A stretch of 64,000 nucleotides of DNA from Vogesella oryzae. Lineage in GTDB: Bacteria; Pseudomonadota; Gammaproteobacteria; Burkholderiales; Chromobacteriaceae. The stretch is taken from assembly GCF_902829295.1 (NCBI RefSeq), contig NZ_CADEPL010000009.1, positions 47,817-111,816 on the forward strand. Reading direction: 5' to 3'. Shown here in pieces: positions 11,333-19,004 of the stretch. A program made the position numbers and the translations under genes. Each line of letters begins with the position of its first letter. The stretch's first letter is position 1. The notes beneath the pieces are model-generated. The model was not told where the DNA came from, made no database searches, and saw only the letters and a program-made list of their open reading frames with translations.

Positions 11333-11400
11333 TGACCGGCCCCCCCCCGACTTCTCCACCCTGCATATCGTCGGCGGCGTCAGTTGTTTATAAGAGCCGG
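11204..11400. other. Non-genomic assembly artefact: low-complexity tract, poly-T and Illumina Nextera adapter
   Basis: 11204-11309 is pyrimidine-rich low complexity, 11310-11330 is 21 T. 11331-11400 aligns without gaps, over exactly 70 positions, to Nextera P5 (29 nt) + 8-nt index + Read-1 adapter (33 nt). TCGTCGGCGGCGTC at 11368-11381 differs from the adapter by one base; 11382-11400 matches the mosaic end at 15 of 19; the P5 part matches at 19 of 29. The index segment 11360-11367 reads cCTGCATA, matching ACTGCATA at 7 of 8. This is library sequence and should be masked. The contigs on either side may not be adjacent in the genome. Confidence 0.93.
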
Positions 11401-11437
11401 GTCATGAAGCCATCAGCTCGCTGATGGCTTCATGACC
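11401..11437. repeat. Fold-back palindrome at the artefact edge
   Basis: 17-bp perfect arms (11401-11417 and 11420-11436) around a 2-base loop, beginning at the first base after the adapter; the pair 11400/11437 extends it by one. It lies inside the start of a minus-strand coding region and looks like a fold-back chimera rather than a natural hairpin. Confidence 0.6.
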
Positions 11438-11488
11438 GCCGGCAACCGCTTCCTGACAGTCCTGGATAAAACGATCCTTGTTGAACAT
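11402..11488 (-). CDS. Truncated 5' fragment of a gene (possible cupin/cysteine-dioxygenase-like protein)
   Basis: 28 codons starting MFNKDRFIQDCQEAVAGG behind a strong ribosome site (GGGAGGG, about 10 bases upstream). The frame hits a stop in the fold-back palindrome next to the adapter, so the rest of the gene is missing from the assembly. The opening resembles the N-terminus of predicted cysteine dioxygenase/cupin enzymes (pattern M-F-x-x-x-R-F-I-x-D-C-x-x-A), which is a weak recollection, not proof. The last few residues (SELMAS) may be artefact. Confidence 0.4.
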   Translation of the reverse strand: MFNKDRFIQDCQEAVAGGHEAISELMAS

Positions 11489-11724
11489 GCTGCCATACCC
11501 TCCCGCGCCGGTTCATCCCGCCAAGGAAGACAGCTCGCAACAGGCTGCTTCTTTGGCCTCTGACCAAGGTATAGCCCAATCCTGTCCTTCGGGTTATGGC
11601 ATCTATCTCGTTGATTATTAGCTAGAAGCTGCGCAAGTTGTCTTGTTGCGCACCGCTGCATGCCGGGGGTGAGCCAAATCGAGTCCTTGCCCAGCAACCG
11701 GCACCGTTGCGCGGCGTGGCAGGG

Positions 11725-12000
11725 TTATTTCAGGTACGAGCGCAGGATGACGGTGATCTGCTCCAGCTCCTCGCCACGCTGCTGCGGATCGGTAACTGCC
11801 GGCCCCAGATGTTCGCGCATATGTCCTTCCAGCACCTCCACCATCAGGCCGTTCACGGCGCCGCGGATGGCGGCAATCTGCTGCAGGATTGCGCTGCAAT
11901 CGGCCTCGCTTTCCAGCGCTTTTTCCAGACCTTCGGCCTGGCCCTTGATGCGGCGAATCCGCGTCAACAGTTGCTTCTTGCCTTTGACGGTATGTGCCAT
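11725..12000 (-). CDS. rcnR: Nickel/cobalt-responsive repressor RcnR (CsoR/RcnR family)
   Basis: 91-residue all-helical repressor. The four residues that bind Ni/Co in E. coli RcnR are all in place: His3, Cys35, His60 and His64. This separates it from formaldehyde-sensing FrmR and copper-sensing CsoR. It is divergent from rcnA, with 111 bases between the starts, and should repress it until metal binds. The RIRRIKGQAEGLEKAL helix is the conserved DNA-binding face. A G-tract site lies in the shared promoter region (12025-12047). Confidence 0.9.
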   Translation of the reverse strand: MAHTVKGKKQLLTRIRRIKGQAEGLEKALESEADCSAILQQIAAIRGAVNGLMVEVLEGHMREHLGPAVTDPQQRGEELEQITVILRSYLK

Positions 12001-12024
12001 GGTTCTCTCCCCAGTTTTGTCTAT

Positions 12025-12047
12025 TTAGTATAGTGGGGTATAGTATA
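12025..12047. promoter_or_regulatory. Candidate RcnR operator (G-tract flanked by AT)
   Basis: Between rcnR and rcnA the sequence has a GTGGGG tract flanked on both sides by A/T-rich TAGTATA-like steps. RcnR/CsoR operators are short G-tracts with AT inverted repeats. The tract here is four G rather than the six of E. coli, so this is a proposal. Confidence 0.5.
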
Positions 12048-12111
12048 TTGAAAGACGCCGGCGGTCATGCCGGCCGCTACGATTTTCTGTCCAAATTACC
12101 GAAGGGCTGCC

Positions 12112-13308
12112 ATGCCGCCGATTGCCGACCTGATCCAGCAGGGCTCCACCAACCTGTGGCTGTTCATTCCCAGCGCCATCCTGCTGGGCGCGCTGCATGG
12201 CCTGGAGCCGGGTCACTCCAAGACGATGATGGCATCGTTCATCATCGCCATCCGCGGCACCATCGCGCAGGCGGTCCTGCTCGGGCTGTGTGCCGCGCTG
12301 TCCCACTCCCTGGTGGTCTGGGTGCTGGCGGCGGCCGCGCTGAAGTTTGGCAACCAGTTCATCGCCGAGCAGGCCGAGCCCTATTTCATGCTGTTGTCCG
12401 GCGTCATCGTGATCGGCGTCGCCATCTGGATGTTCATCCGGGTGCGTTACGACGATCTGGCAGCGCGGGCGCAGCGTCATGCGCCGCATGGCGGCCGCGT
12501 GATCAATACCGGTCACGGCGTGGTCGAGCTGCAGGTATTCGAAGACGGCGTGCCGCCGCGCTTCCGTCTCTATGCGTACAACCACCACATGCAGCCGCAG
12601 GCGTTCGACACCGGCGACAGCATCACGCTGGAAACGCTGCGCCCGGACGGCGAGCGGCAGTGTTTCCAGCTGGAAGCCTGTGGCGATTATCTGCAGTCGC
12701 GCGAGGAGATTCCGGAGCCGCATCAGTTCGAGGCCGTGCTCAGCATCGGCCATGGCGATCACGCCCACCGTTTCGAGGTGTCGTTCCGCGAACATGACCA
12801 TGCGGAAGGTTGGCCGCAGGCCACTGGCCACCATCACGGCCACCACCATCACGGCCATGATCATGCGCATCACCACGATCACGATCATCACCACGATCAC
12901 GCGCACGCTCCGGCGGCAGGCGGCGAGTATCAGGATGCCCACGAGCGCGCGCATGCCGAGGATATCCAGCGCCGCTTTGCCGGGCGTCAGGTCACTACCG
13001 CGCAAATCGCCATGTTCGGCCTCAGCGGCGGCCTGATGCCGTGTCCGGCCTCGGTCACCATCCTGATGATCTGCCTGCATCTGAAGCGCTTTACGCTTGG
13101 CGCGGCGATGGTGGCATCGTTCAGCCTCGGGCTGGCGATTGCGCTGGTCAGCGTCGGGGTGATTGCGGCGTGGGGCACGCGCCAGGTCGGCAAGCGCTTT
13201 GGCAATCTGGGCGATCTCGCGCGCAAGATGCCGTATCTGTCCAGCTTGCTGATGATGGTGGTCGGTGCGGTAATGGGCATCCAGGGGCTGCTGCACATCG
13301 CCGCCTGA
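12112..13308 (+). CDS. rcnA: Nickel/cobalt efflux transporter RcnA with large His-rich insert
   Basis: 398-residue inner-membrane exporter of Ni2+/Co2+ (NiCoT-like). The N-terminal helices carry GALHGLEPGHSKTMMASF (first metal motif, residues 27-43). After about residue 302 the second half resumes with LSGGLMPCPASVTILM. Between them is an insert of about 100 residues (125-227, beta-rich, no obvious repeat) and then a His/Asp-rich run (228-266). E. coli RcnA is about 274 residues, so this form is much longer. The ATG at 12112 has GAAGGG upstream; an in-frame ATG at 12067 is less likely. Control is expected through the divergent rcnR. Confidence 0.9.
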   Translation: MPPIADLIQQGSTNLWLFIPSAILLGALHGLEPGHSKTMMASFIIAIRGTIAQAVLLGLCAALSHSLVVWVLAAAALKFGNQFIAEQAEPYFMLLSGVIVIGVAIWMFIRVRYDDLAARAQRHAPHGGRVINTGHGVVELQVFEDGVPPRFRLYAYNHHMQPQAFDTGDSITLETLRPDGERQCFQLEACGDYLQSREEIPEPHQFEAVLSIGHGDHAHRFEVSFREHDHAEGWPQATGHHHGHHHHGHDHAHHHDHDHHHDHAHAPAAGGEYQDAHERAHAEDIQRRFAGRQVTTAQIAMFGLSGGLMPCPASVTILMICLHLKRFTLGAAMVASFSLGLAIALVSVGVIAAWGTRQVGKRFGNLGDLARKMPYLSSLLMMVVGAVMGIQGLLHIAA

Positions 13309-13330
13309 CCACGCGAGGCAGCAAACAGAA

Positions 13331-13354
13331 ACCGGCCGTCACGGCCGGTTTTTT
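13331..13354 (+). terminator. Intrinsic terminator after rcnA
   Basis: 8-bp stem ACCGGCCG / CGGCCGGT, loop TCA, then a run of T, 22 bases past the rcnA stop. It lies between convergent rcnA and the ABC permease gene. Confidence 0.85.
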
Positions 13355-13382
13355 CATGCCGTCGCCGCTGACGATGGCGGGG

Positions 13383-14504
13383 TCAGTCCAGCGTCTTGCG
13401 GAAGGTTTTCACCCCCACCGCCAGCACCGCCAGCATGAACAGCACAATCGGCCAGACGTGGGGCCACAGCAGGGTGATAGCGTTGCCCTTCAGCAGAATG
13501 CCGCGTACCAGAATCAGGAAGTGGGTCAGCGGCAGCAGGCTGCCGACATCCTGCGCCCACGCCGGCATGCCGCGGAACGGGAACATGAAGCCGGATAGCA
13601 GCATCGATGGCAGAAAGAAAAAGAAGGTCATCTGCATGGCCTGCAGTTGGTTGCGCGCCAGCGAACTGAAGGTGATGCCCAGCACCAGGTTGGCACAGAT
13701 GAACAGCAGCACCACGCCATACAGCAGCACCAGGCTGCCCAGCATCGGCACCCCGAATACCCAGCGTGCGGCCAACAGGATCAGCGTGACCTGCAGCAGG
13801 CCGATCAGGATGTAGGGCACGATCTTGCCGGTCATCACCTCGAAGGCGGTGGCGGGGGTGGCCAGCAGGTTTTCGAAAGTGCCGCGCTCGCGCTCGCGCG
13901 TCATCGCCAGCCCGGTCATCAGCACCATGGTCATGGTCAGGATCACCCCCAGCAGGCCCGGCACCACGTTATAGGCGGTTATGCCTTCCGGGTTATAGCG
14001 CTTCTGGATGCGCAGCTCGACTGCCGGTGTCGCCGGCACGCTCCGCCCCGGCAAATCCGCGGCGAATACTTCCCGCCCCAGATGGTTGAGTACCGAGATG
14101 GCGCCGCCCAGCGCCATCGGGTCGGTGGCGTCGGCCTGCACCAGCAGCACCGGCGGCGGGCCGCGCAGCAGATCGCGCTGGAAGCCCGGCGGGAAGGTCA
14201 CCACAAACTGCACCTCGCCCATGTCCAGCAGGCGCTCGGCCTGCCGCTCATCGACACTGCCGGCGATGTCGAAATAGCCGCTGTTCTGCATCGCTGCCAG
14301 GTAGTCGCGGGCAAACGGGCCCGGCTCGGCCATCACCACCGCGGTGGGCATGTGCTTGGGGTCGGAGTTGATGGCAAAGCCGAACAGCATCAGCTGCACG
14401 ACGGGAATGCCGACGATCATGCCGAAGGTCAGGCGGTCGCGCCGCAGCTGGGTGAACTCCTTGATCATGATGCCCAGCCAGCGTTGCCAGGAAAAACGCG
14501 TCAT
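13383..14504 (-). CDS. ABC-2 type transporter permease
   Basis: 373-residue inner-membrane permease of the YbhR/YhhJ group. It has an N-terminal helix (TFGMIVGIPVVQLMLFGFAI), a large periplasmic domain, then five or six hydrophobic helices in the C-terminal half (VVPGLLGVILTMTMVLMTGLAMTRERERGTFENLLATPA is the conserved ABC-2 segment). It is the last gene of a three-gene operon, HlyD-type periplasmic adaptor, ATPase, permease. Its start overlaps the ATPase stop by ATGA. The operon is an efflux system of unknown substrate, of the kind linked to drug or cation export with TolC. Confidence 0.9.
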   Translation of the reverse strand: MTRFSWQRWLGIMIKEFTQLRRDRLTFGMIVGIPVVQLMLFGFAINSDPKHMPTAVVMAEPGPFARDYLAAMQNSGYFDIAGSVDERQAERLLDMGEVQFVVTFPPGFQRDLLRGPPPVLLVQADATDPMALGGAISVLNHLGREVFAADLPGRSVPATPAVELRIQKRYNPEGITAYNVVPGLLGVILTMTMVLMTGLAMTRERERGTFENLLATPATAFEVMTGKIVPYILIGLLQVTLILLAARWVFGVPMLGSLVLLYGVVLLFICANLVLGITFSSLARNQLQAMQMTFFFFLPSMLLSGFMFPFRGMPAWAQDVGSLLPLTHFLILVRGILLKGNAITLLWPHVWPIVLFMLAVLAVGVKTFRKTLD

Positions 14505-15439
14505 GGCGTGGCTCCCGGCTGCCGGCGGCGGTAGTGCATCAGGTGGATGAAGGCGTCTTCCAGCGACGGCTCCAGCTGTTGCATGGCCAGCTCACTGCCG
14601 GCCAGCGCCTGGCTCAGGCTGTGTTGCAGCAGCGTGCTGTCCTGGCCGCTGACATGCAGCGCGGTGCCGAAGCTGGCCACCAGCTCCACGCCCGGCAGCT
14701 GGCCGAGACGTTCGGCCAACCCCTGTAGCAACGGGCCGGTAATGCGCCAGGTGAACAGCTGTTGCGCCGCCACTACCTCGCTGGCGGTGCCGGACGCCAG
14801 CAGCTCGCCGTCGGCGATATAGGCCAGCCGGTGGCAGCGCTCGGCCTCGTCCATGTAGTGGGTGGAAACCAGCACCGTGATGCCGGCGGCGGACAGGCGG
14901 TGGATTTCTTCCCAGAAGTCGCGACGCGCCTTGGGGTCGACGCCGGCGGTCGGCTCGTCCAGCAGCAGCAGGCGCGGGCGGTGCAGCAGGCAGGAGGCCA
15001 GCGCCAGCCGCTGCTTCCAGCCGCCGGACAGCGTGCCGGCCAGCTGCTGCTGGCGCTCGAGCAGCCCCAGCTCGCGCAAGGTATTGTCCACCGCCTGGCG
15101 GCGGTCGGCCATGCCGAACATGCGGCCAACGAAGTCCAGATTCTCGCGGATGGTCAGGTCTTCCCACAGCGAAAAACGCTGCGTCATATAGCCGACCTGG
15201 CGCTTGATGGCGCTGCTGTCTTGCAGCACATCCAGTCCCAGGCATTGCCCCGCGCCGCTGTCCGGGGTCAGCAGCCCGCACAGCATGCGGATGGAGGTGG
15301 TCTTGCCGCTGCCGTTGGGGCCGAGAAAGCCGAAGATTTCGCCGCGGCGTACCTGCAGCGCCAGATCGCGCACCACGTGCTTGTCGCCGAAATGCTTGTT
15401 CAGGCCGCGCACGTCGATCACCAGATCTTCTTCGCTCAT
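14501..15439 (-). CDS. ABC transporter ATP-binding protein
   Basis: 312-residue ATPase partner of the adjacent permease. It has Walker A (GPNGSGKTT), signature LSGGWKQRLALA, Walker B RLLLLDEPTAGVDP and the switch histidine in STHYMDE. A C-terminal extension of about 85 residues is typical of the YbhF/CcmA-like exporters. The ATG at 15439 overlaps the end of the HlyD gene by four bases, and its own end overlaps the permease start, so all three are translationally coupled. Confidence 0.93.
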   Translation of the reverse strand: MSEEDLVIDVRGLNKHFGDKHVVRDLALQVRRGEIFGFLGPNGSGKTTSIRMLCGLLTPDSGAGQCLGLDVLQDSSAIKRQVGYMTQRFSLWEDLTIRENLDFVGRMFGMADRRQAVDNTLRELGLLERQQQLAGTLSGGWKQRLALASCLLHRPRLLLLDEPTAGVDPKARRDFWEEIHRLSAAGITVLVSTHYMDEAERCHRLAYIADGELLASGTASEVVAAQQLFTWRITGPLLQGLAERLGQLPGVELVASFGTALHVSGQDSTLLQHSLSQALAGSELAMQQLEPSLEDAFIHLMHYRRRQPGATP

Positions 15440-16386
15440 GGCTGCACCAGACGGATATCCAGCGGCAGCCCCGGCCGCAGCCGGCCGGCATCGGCGGCAT
15501 CCGGCACCGCCTCGACGCGGAACAGCAGTTTTTCGCGGCTGCCCTGGCTGTAGATCACCGGCGGGGTGTATTCCGCCTGCGCGGCGATGAAGTCGACCGT
15601 GCCGTGCAGCGTCGTGCGGCAACCGTCACAGCGTGCCTCGATGCGTTGCCGCGGCTTGATGGCGGCCAACATGCCTTCCGGCACAAAGAAGCGGATGCGG
15701 CGGCGCGCATCCGGCAGCAGGCTGGCTACCGGCGCGCCGGCCGGCACCCATTCGCCCGGCTGGTAGTAGGTGTCGGTGATTTCGCCGCTGTCCGGCGCCA
15801 GCACCTGCTTGTGCTGCAGCAGCCAGCGCTTCTGCGCGGTGAGGGCGTTGGCCGCGGCGTGGTCGGCGGCGGCCGCCTGCAGTTCGCCATTGCGACCGAG
15901 CGCCGCCTGATAAGTGTCGATCTGCTGTCGTAGCGCGTCCACTTGCGCCGCCGCCTGGTCGCGCGCGGCGCGGGCGGCATCCACCGCCGCCTGCGACACA
16001 AACTGCTGGCGATACAGCGCCTGCTGTTGCTGCAACTGGGTGGCGGCCAATTGCAGGCTGGCCTGCGCCGCGCGCAGATTGGCCTGCAGGGTGGCGATCT
16101 CGCTGTCGCGGCGCGGCTGCTGCAGGTTGTGCAGCCGTGCCGCCGCGGCATCGGCCTGGGCCTGGGCTTGCGCCAGGGCCTGGCCGTCCGGGTCGGCGGC
16201 AATGGCAAACACCGGCTGGCGGGCGTTGACCCGCTTGCCGCGGGCGATGTCCAGCGATTGCAGGTAGCCGGCCTGCGGAGACGCCAGGTACAGGTACTCG
16301 CCCTCGGCATAACCGTGGATTTCGGCACCGCCCTGGAGGGTACAGGCGCTAAACAGCAGTGCCAGCAGCGGCAGCAGGCGTTTCAT
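15436..16386 (-). CDS. HlyD-family periplasmic adaptor, probable lipoprotein
   Basis: 316-residue membrane-fusion protein that would link the ABC exporter to an outer-membrane channel. The start MKRLLPLLALLFSAC has a lipobox-like end, so the mature N-terminus is probably the lipidated Cys. Then come a biotinyl-lipoyl half (GYLQSLDIARGKRVNARQPVFAIA), a long Ala/Gln-rich coiled-coil hairpin (about 70-180), the second lipoyl half (LAPDSGEITDTYYQPGEWVPAGAPV) and a beta-barrel. First gene of the exporter operon. Substrate unknown. Confidence 0.9.
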   Translation of the reverse strand: MKRLLPLLALLFSACTLQGGAEIHGYAEGEYLYLASPQAGYLQSLDIARGKRVNARQPVFAIAADPDGQALAQAQAQADAAAARLHNLQQPRRDSEIATLQANLRAAQASLQLAATQLQQQQALYRQQFVSQAAVDAARAARDQAAAQVDALRQQIDTYQAALGRNGELQAAAADHAAANALTAQKRWLLQHKQVLAPDSGEITDTYYQPGEWVPAGAPVASLLPDARRRIRFFVPEGMLAAIKPRQRIEARCDGCRTTLHGTVDFIAAQAEYTPPVIYSQGSREKLLFRVEAVPDAADAGRLRPGLPLDIRLVQP

Positions 16387-16562
16387 GGCAGTTCCCCCAA
16401 TGACAATGCCGTCAAGCATACCGCGACTGCCGGCACGGCTGAACCGCCAATTTGCCGCCGGTTTGATCCGCCGCAGCCTCCGCGCCCGCCGCGGCCGCGC
16501 GCTGTGACAGCAACGTTGGCCGCAGGTATGCTAGTTCTCCCTGATGCGCAGTGTGGTCCACC

Positions 16563-17948
16563 ATGGCTTTCAACCCCATTCTCAATACCGACTCCTACAA
16601 GCTCAGCCACTGGAAGCAGTATCCGCCGGGCACCGACGGCATGTACTCCTATGTGGCGGCCCGTGGCGGTACCGCTTCGCACGTGCTGTTCTTCGGCTTG
16701 CAGGCACTGCTCAAGGACTACCTGAGCCAGCCGCTGAGCGCGGCGCACATCGACGAGGCCGAGACGCTGGCCGGCCTGCACGGCCTGCCGTTCAACCGCG
16801 CCGGCTTCGAGCGCATCCTGACGCTGCATGGCGGCTACTGGCCGGTGCGCATCCGCGCGGTGGCCGAAGGCGAGCTGGTGCCGACCGGCATCCCGATGAT
16901 CACCATCGAATCCACCGACCCGGAACTGTTCTGGGTGGTGTCGTTCCTGGAAACCGCGCTGCTGCGCGCCTGGTACCCGATCAGCGTCGCCACGCGCAGC
17001 TTCCGCGCCAAGGAAATCATCCGCCGTTACCTGGCGCAGACTGCCGACAGCCTGGACGGCCTGCCGTTCAAGCTGCACGACTTCGGCGCGCGCGGGGTCT
17101 CCAGTTACGAAAGCGCCGAGATCGGCGGCATGGCGCATCTGGTCAACTTCATGGGTAGCGACACGTTGGCCGCGGTGGCCGCGGCGCGGCGCTACTACCA
17201 CGAGCCGTGCGCCGGCTATTCGATTCCGGCGGCCGAGCATTCCACCATCACCGCCTGGGGCCGCCAGCACGAGGGCGATGCCTTCGCCAATATGCTGACG
17301 CAGTTCGCCAAGCCGGGCGCCATCCTGGCGGTGGTCAGCGACAGCTACGACGTGTTCCATGCGGTCAGCGAGCTGTGGGGCGAGCGCCTGCGCCAGCAGG
17401 TGATCGACAGCGGCGCCACGGTGGTGATCCGCCCGGATTCCGGCGAACCGGTACAGGTGGTGGCCGAGGTGATCGACAGGTTGGCCGCGGCCTTCGGCAC
17501 CACGCTCAACAGCAAGGGCTACCGCGTGCTCAACCACGTGCGGGTGATCCAGGGCGACGGCGTCAATCTCGCTAGCATCGAGGCCATCCTGTCGCGCCTG
17601 GCCAAGCTCGGTTACAGCGCCGACAACGTCGCCTTCGGCATGGGCGCCGAGCTGCTGCAGAAACTGGACCGCGACACCCACAAGATGGCGCTGAAATGCT
17701 CGGCGGTGCGCATCGCCGGCGAGTGGCGCGACGTGTTCAAGGACCCGGTCACCGACCCGGGCAAGCGTTCGCTGGGCGGGCGGGTGGTGGCGGCGCGCGA
17801 CAGCCGCTCGGCCTGGGGGGTGAACACGCTGGAACGGGTCAGCGACGCCGATCTGCAGATGCGCGTGGTGTGGGAGAACGGCCGGCTGCTGCTGGACGAG
17901 GACTTCGCCACCATCCGCGCCCGCGCCGCATCCCATCTGGAGCACTGA
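16563..17948 (+). CDS. nadV: Nicotinamide phosphoribosyltransferase
   Basis: 461-residue NAMPT-type enzyme that makes NMN from nicotinamide and PRPP for NAD salvage. It opens MAFNPILNTDSYKLSHWKQYPPGT, and carries the family blocks FKLHDFGARGVSSYESAEIGG, SIPAAEHSTITAWG, VVIRPDSGEP and GDGVN. Length fits bacterial/human NAMPT. A DUS-like copy at 16515 lies in its leader. The next gene starts one base after its stop, so they are co-transcribed. nadV is patchily distributed in bacteria and often mobile, but base use here matches the neighbours. Confidence 0.95.
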   Translation: MAFNPILNTDSYKLSHWKQYPPGTDGMYSYVAARGGTASHVLFFGLQALLKDYLSQPLSAAHIDEAETLAGLHGLPFNRAGFERILTLHGGYWPVRIRAVAEGELVPTGIPMITIESTDPELFWVVSFLETALLRAWYPISVATRSFRAKEIIRRYLAQTADSLDGLPFKLHDFGARGVSSYESAEIGGMAHLVNFMGSDTLAAVAAARRYYHEPCAGYSIPAAEHSTITAWGRQHEGDAFANMLTQFAKPGAILAVVSDSYDVFHAVSELWGERLRQQVIDSGATVVIRPDSGEPVQVVAEVIDRLAAAFGTTLNSKGYRVLNHVRVIQGDGVNLASIEAILSRLAKLGYSADNVAFGMGAELLQKLDRDTHKMALKCSAVRIAGEWRDVFKDPVTDPGKRSLGGRVVAARDSRSAWGVNTLERVSDADLQMRVVWENGRLLLDEDFATIRARAASHLEH

Positions 17949-17949
17949 C

Positions 17950-18303
17950 ATGACGCCGGAACAAGTGATCCAGGCGCAGCTGGACGCCTACAACCGCAAG
18001 GACCTCGACGCGCTGCTGGCCTGCTACGCCGACGATGCCTGCATGTATCTGTATCCGGCCACGCTGGTGGCGCAAGGCCATGCCGCCATCCGCGAGCGCA
18101 TGGCGCTGCGCTTTGCCGAGCCGGACCTGCATGCCCGGCTGTTGCAGCGCGTGGTGCTGGGGTCGGTGGTGATCGATGACGAAATCGTGACCCGCACCTT
18201 CCCGGAGGGGCGCGGCACGGTGACGATGACCATGATCTACCGCGTGGAGCATGGCCGCATCAAGGACGCCTCCACCATTCTGGGCGCGCCGGTACTGGAT
18301 TAA
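17950..18303 (+). CDS. SnoaL-like / NTF2-fold protein
   Basis: 117-residue small alpha+beta barrel protein of the nuclear-transport-factor-2 superfamily (SnoaL-like, steroid isomerase-like). It starts MTPEQVIQAQLDAYNRKDLDALLACYADDACMYLYP, the typical helix followed by a conical sheet, and ends VEHGRIKDASTILG. It is coupled to nadV with a one-base gap, which suggests a role near NAD or nicotinamide metabolism, but the family spans many functions. A palindromic terminator follows. Confidence 0.8.
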   Translation: MTPEQVIQAQLDAYNRKDLDALLACYADDACMYLYPATLVAQGHAAIRERMALRFAEPDLHARLLQRVVLGSVVIDDEIVTRTFPEGRGTVTMTMIYRVEHGRIKDASTILGAPVLD

Positions 18304-18330
18304 GCCGTCGCCGGCAGGCGTGGCAGGACA

Positions 18331-18354
18331 AAAGGTTGGCCGCGGCCAACCTTT
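18331..18354. terminator. 24-bp perfect palindrome built from DUS-like copies
   Basis: GTTGGCCGC at 18335 and GCGGCCAAC at 18342 overlap by two bases, and the symmetry extends to AAAGG / CCTTT, giving a perfect 24-bp palindrome between convergent genes (SnoaL-like and the VC0807-like gene). It can end transcription from both sides. Confidence 0.75.
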
Positions 18355-18362
18355 GCTGTTTG

Positions 18363-19004
18363 CTAGCCGGCAACGCCGCCCGGTGCCAGCAATTGCCGCC
18401 GCAAGCGCCGGCGCCACAGCCAGGTGGTCGCCGCCAGCAGCGCCATGATGCCGTAGCTGAGCCACGGGGCGATGGCGACCACGCGCGCCACCGGCCAGTG
18501 AAACGCCAGCCAGATGCGGCTGGCGCATTCTGCCAGCAGGCCGCCGCCCCACAGCACGGTCATGCCGCGCAGCACGCCTTGCAGTGCCGGCAGCGCCAGT
18601 CGCGCCTGCAGCTCGGCCCGTTGTTGCGGCGACTGCCGCGCCGCCGCCGCCAGTGCCAGGCGGGCGAGCAGCGGCTGGCGCCACAGCAGGCTGAGCACAA
18701 AGACCAGCCCCACCGCACCGGTGACCAGCGATTCGCGCACCAGCAGCCAGCGGCTGTCGCCATCGCCCAGCATCGCCAGCAGCGACAGCGCGATGCCGGC
18801 CAGCACCAGTACGCTCATCGCATCCAGCCGACGATAGCGGTACAGCTCCCACAGGCTCCACAGCGTCGGCGGCAGCGCAGACCACAGCAGCGCGCCACGC
18901 TCGCCCCAGCCGGCCACGGTCTGGTCGTAGACCAGCCACGGCAGCAGCAGGTTGACGATCAGATCCGCCACTAGCGGCAGGTGGCGGCGCCAGTCAGTCT
19001 GCAT
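18363..19004 (-). CDS. VC0807-family integral membrane protein
   Basis: 213-residue protein with about five or six hydrophobic helices (ADLIVNLLLPWLVYDQTV, MSVLVLAGIALSLLAMLG, LVTGAVGLVFVLSLLW, WLSYGIMALLAATTWLW). The block LPPTLWSLWELYRYRRLDAMSVLVLAGI and the following RESLVTGAVGLVFVLSLLWRQPLLARLA are as I recall for VC0807-family proteins of unknown function. Its ATG at 19004 lies inside the upstream isochorismatase gene (11-base overlap), so the two are coupled. Confidence 0.8.
   Translation of the reverse strand: MQTDWRRHLPLVADLIVNLLLPWLVYDQTVAGWGERGALLWSALPPTLWSLWELYRYRRLDAMSVLVLAGIALSLLAMLGDGDSRWLLVRESLVTGAVGLVFVLSLLWRQPLLARLALAAAARQSPQQRAELQARLALPALQGVLRGMTVLWGGGLLAECASRIWLAFHWPVARVVAIAPWLSYGIMALLAATTWLWRRRLRRQLLAPGGVAG

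Noticed and set aside
12840..12906. Short CAC/GAT-rich tract as a DNA repeat or CRISPR-like array
   Set aside because: It is the His/Asp codon run of the RcnA metal loop.
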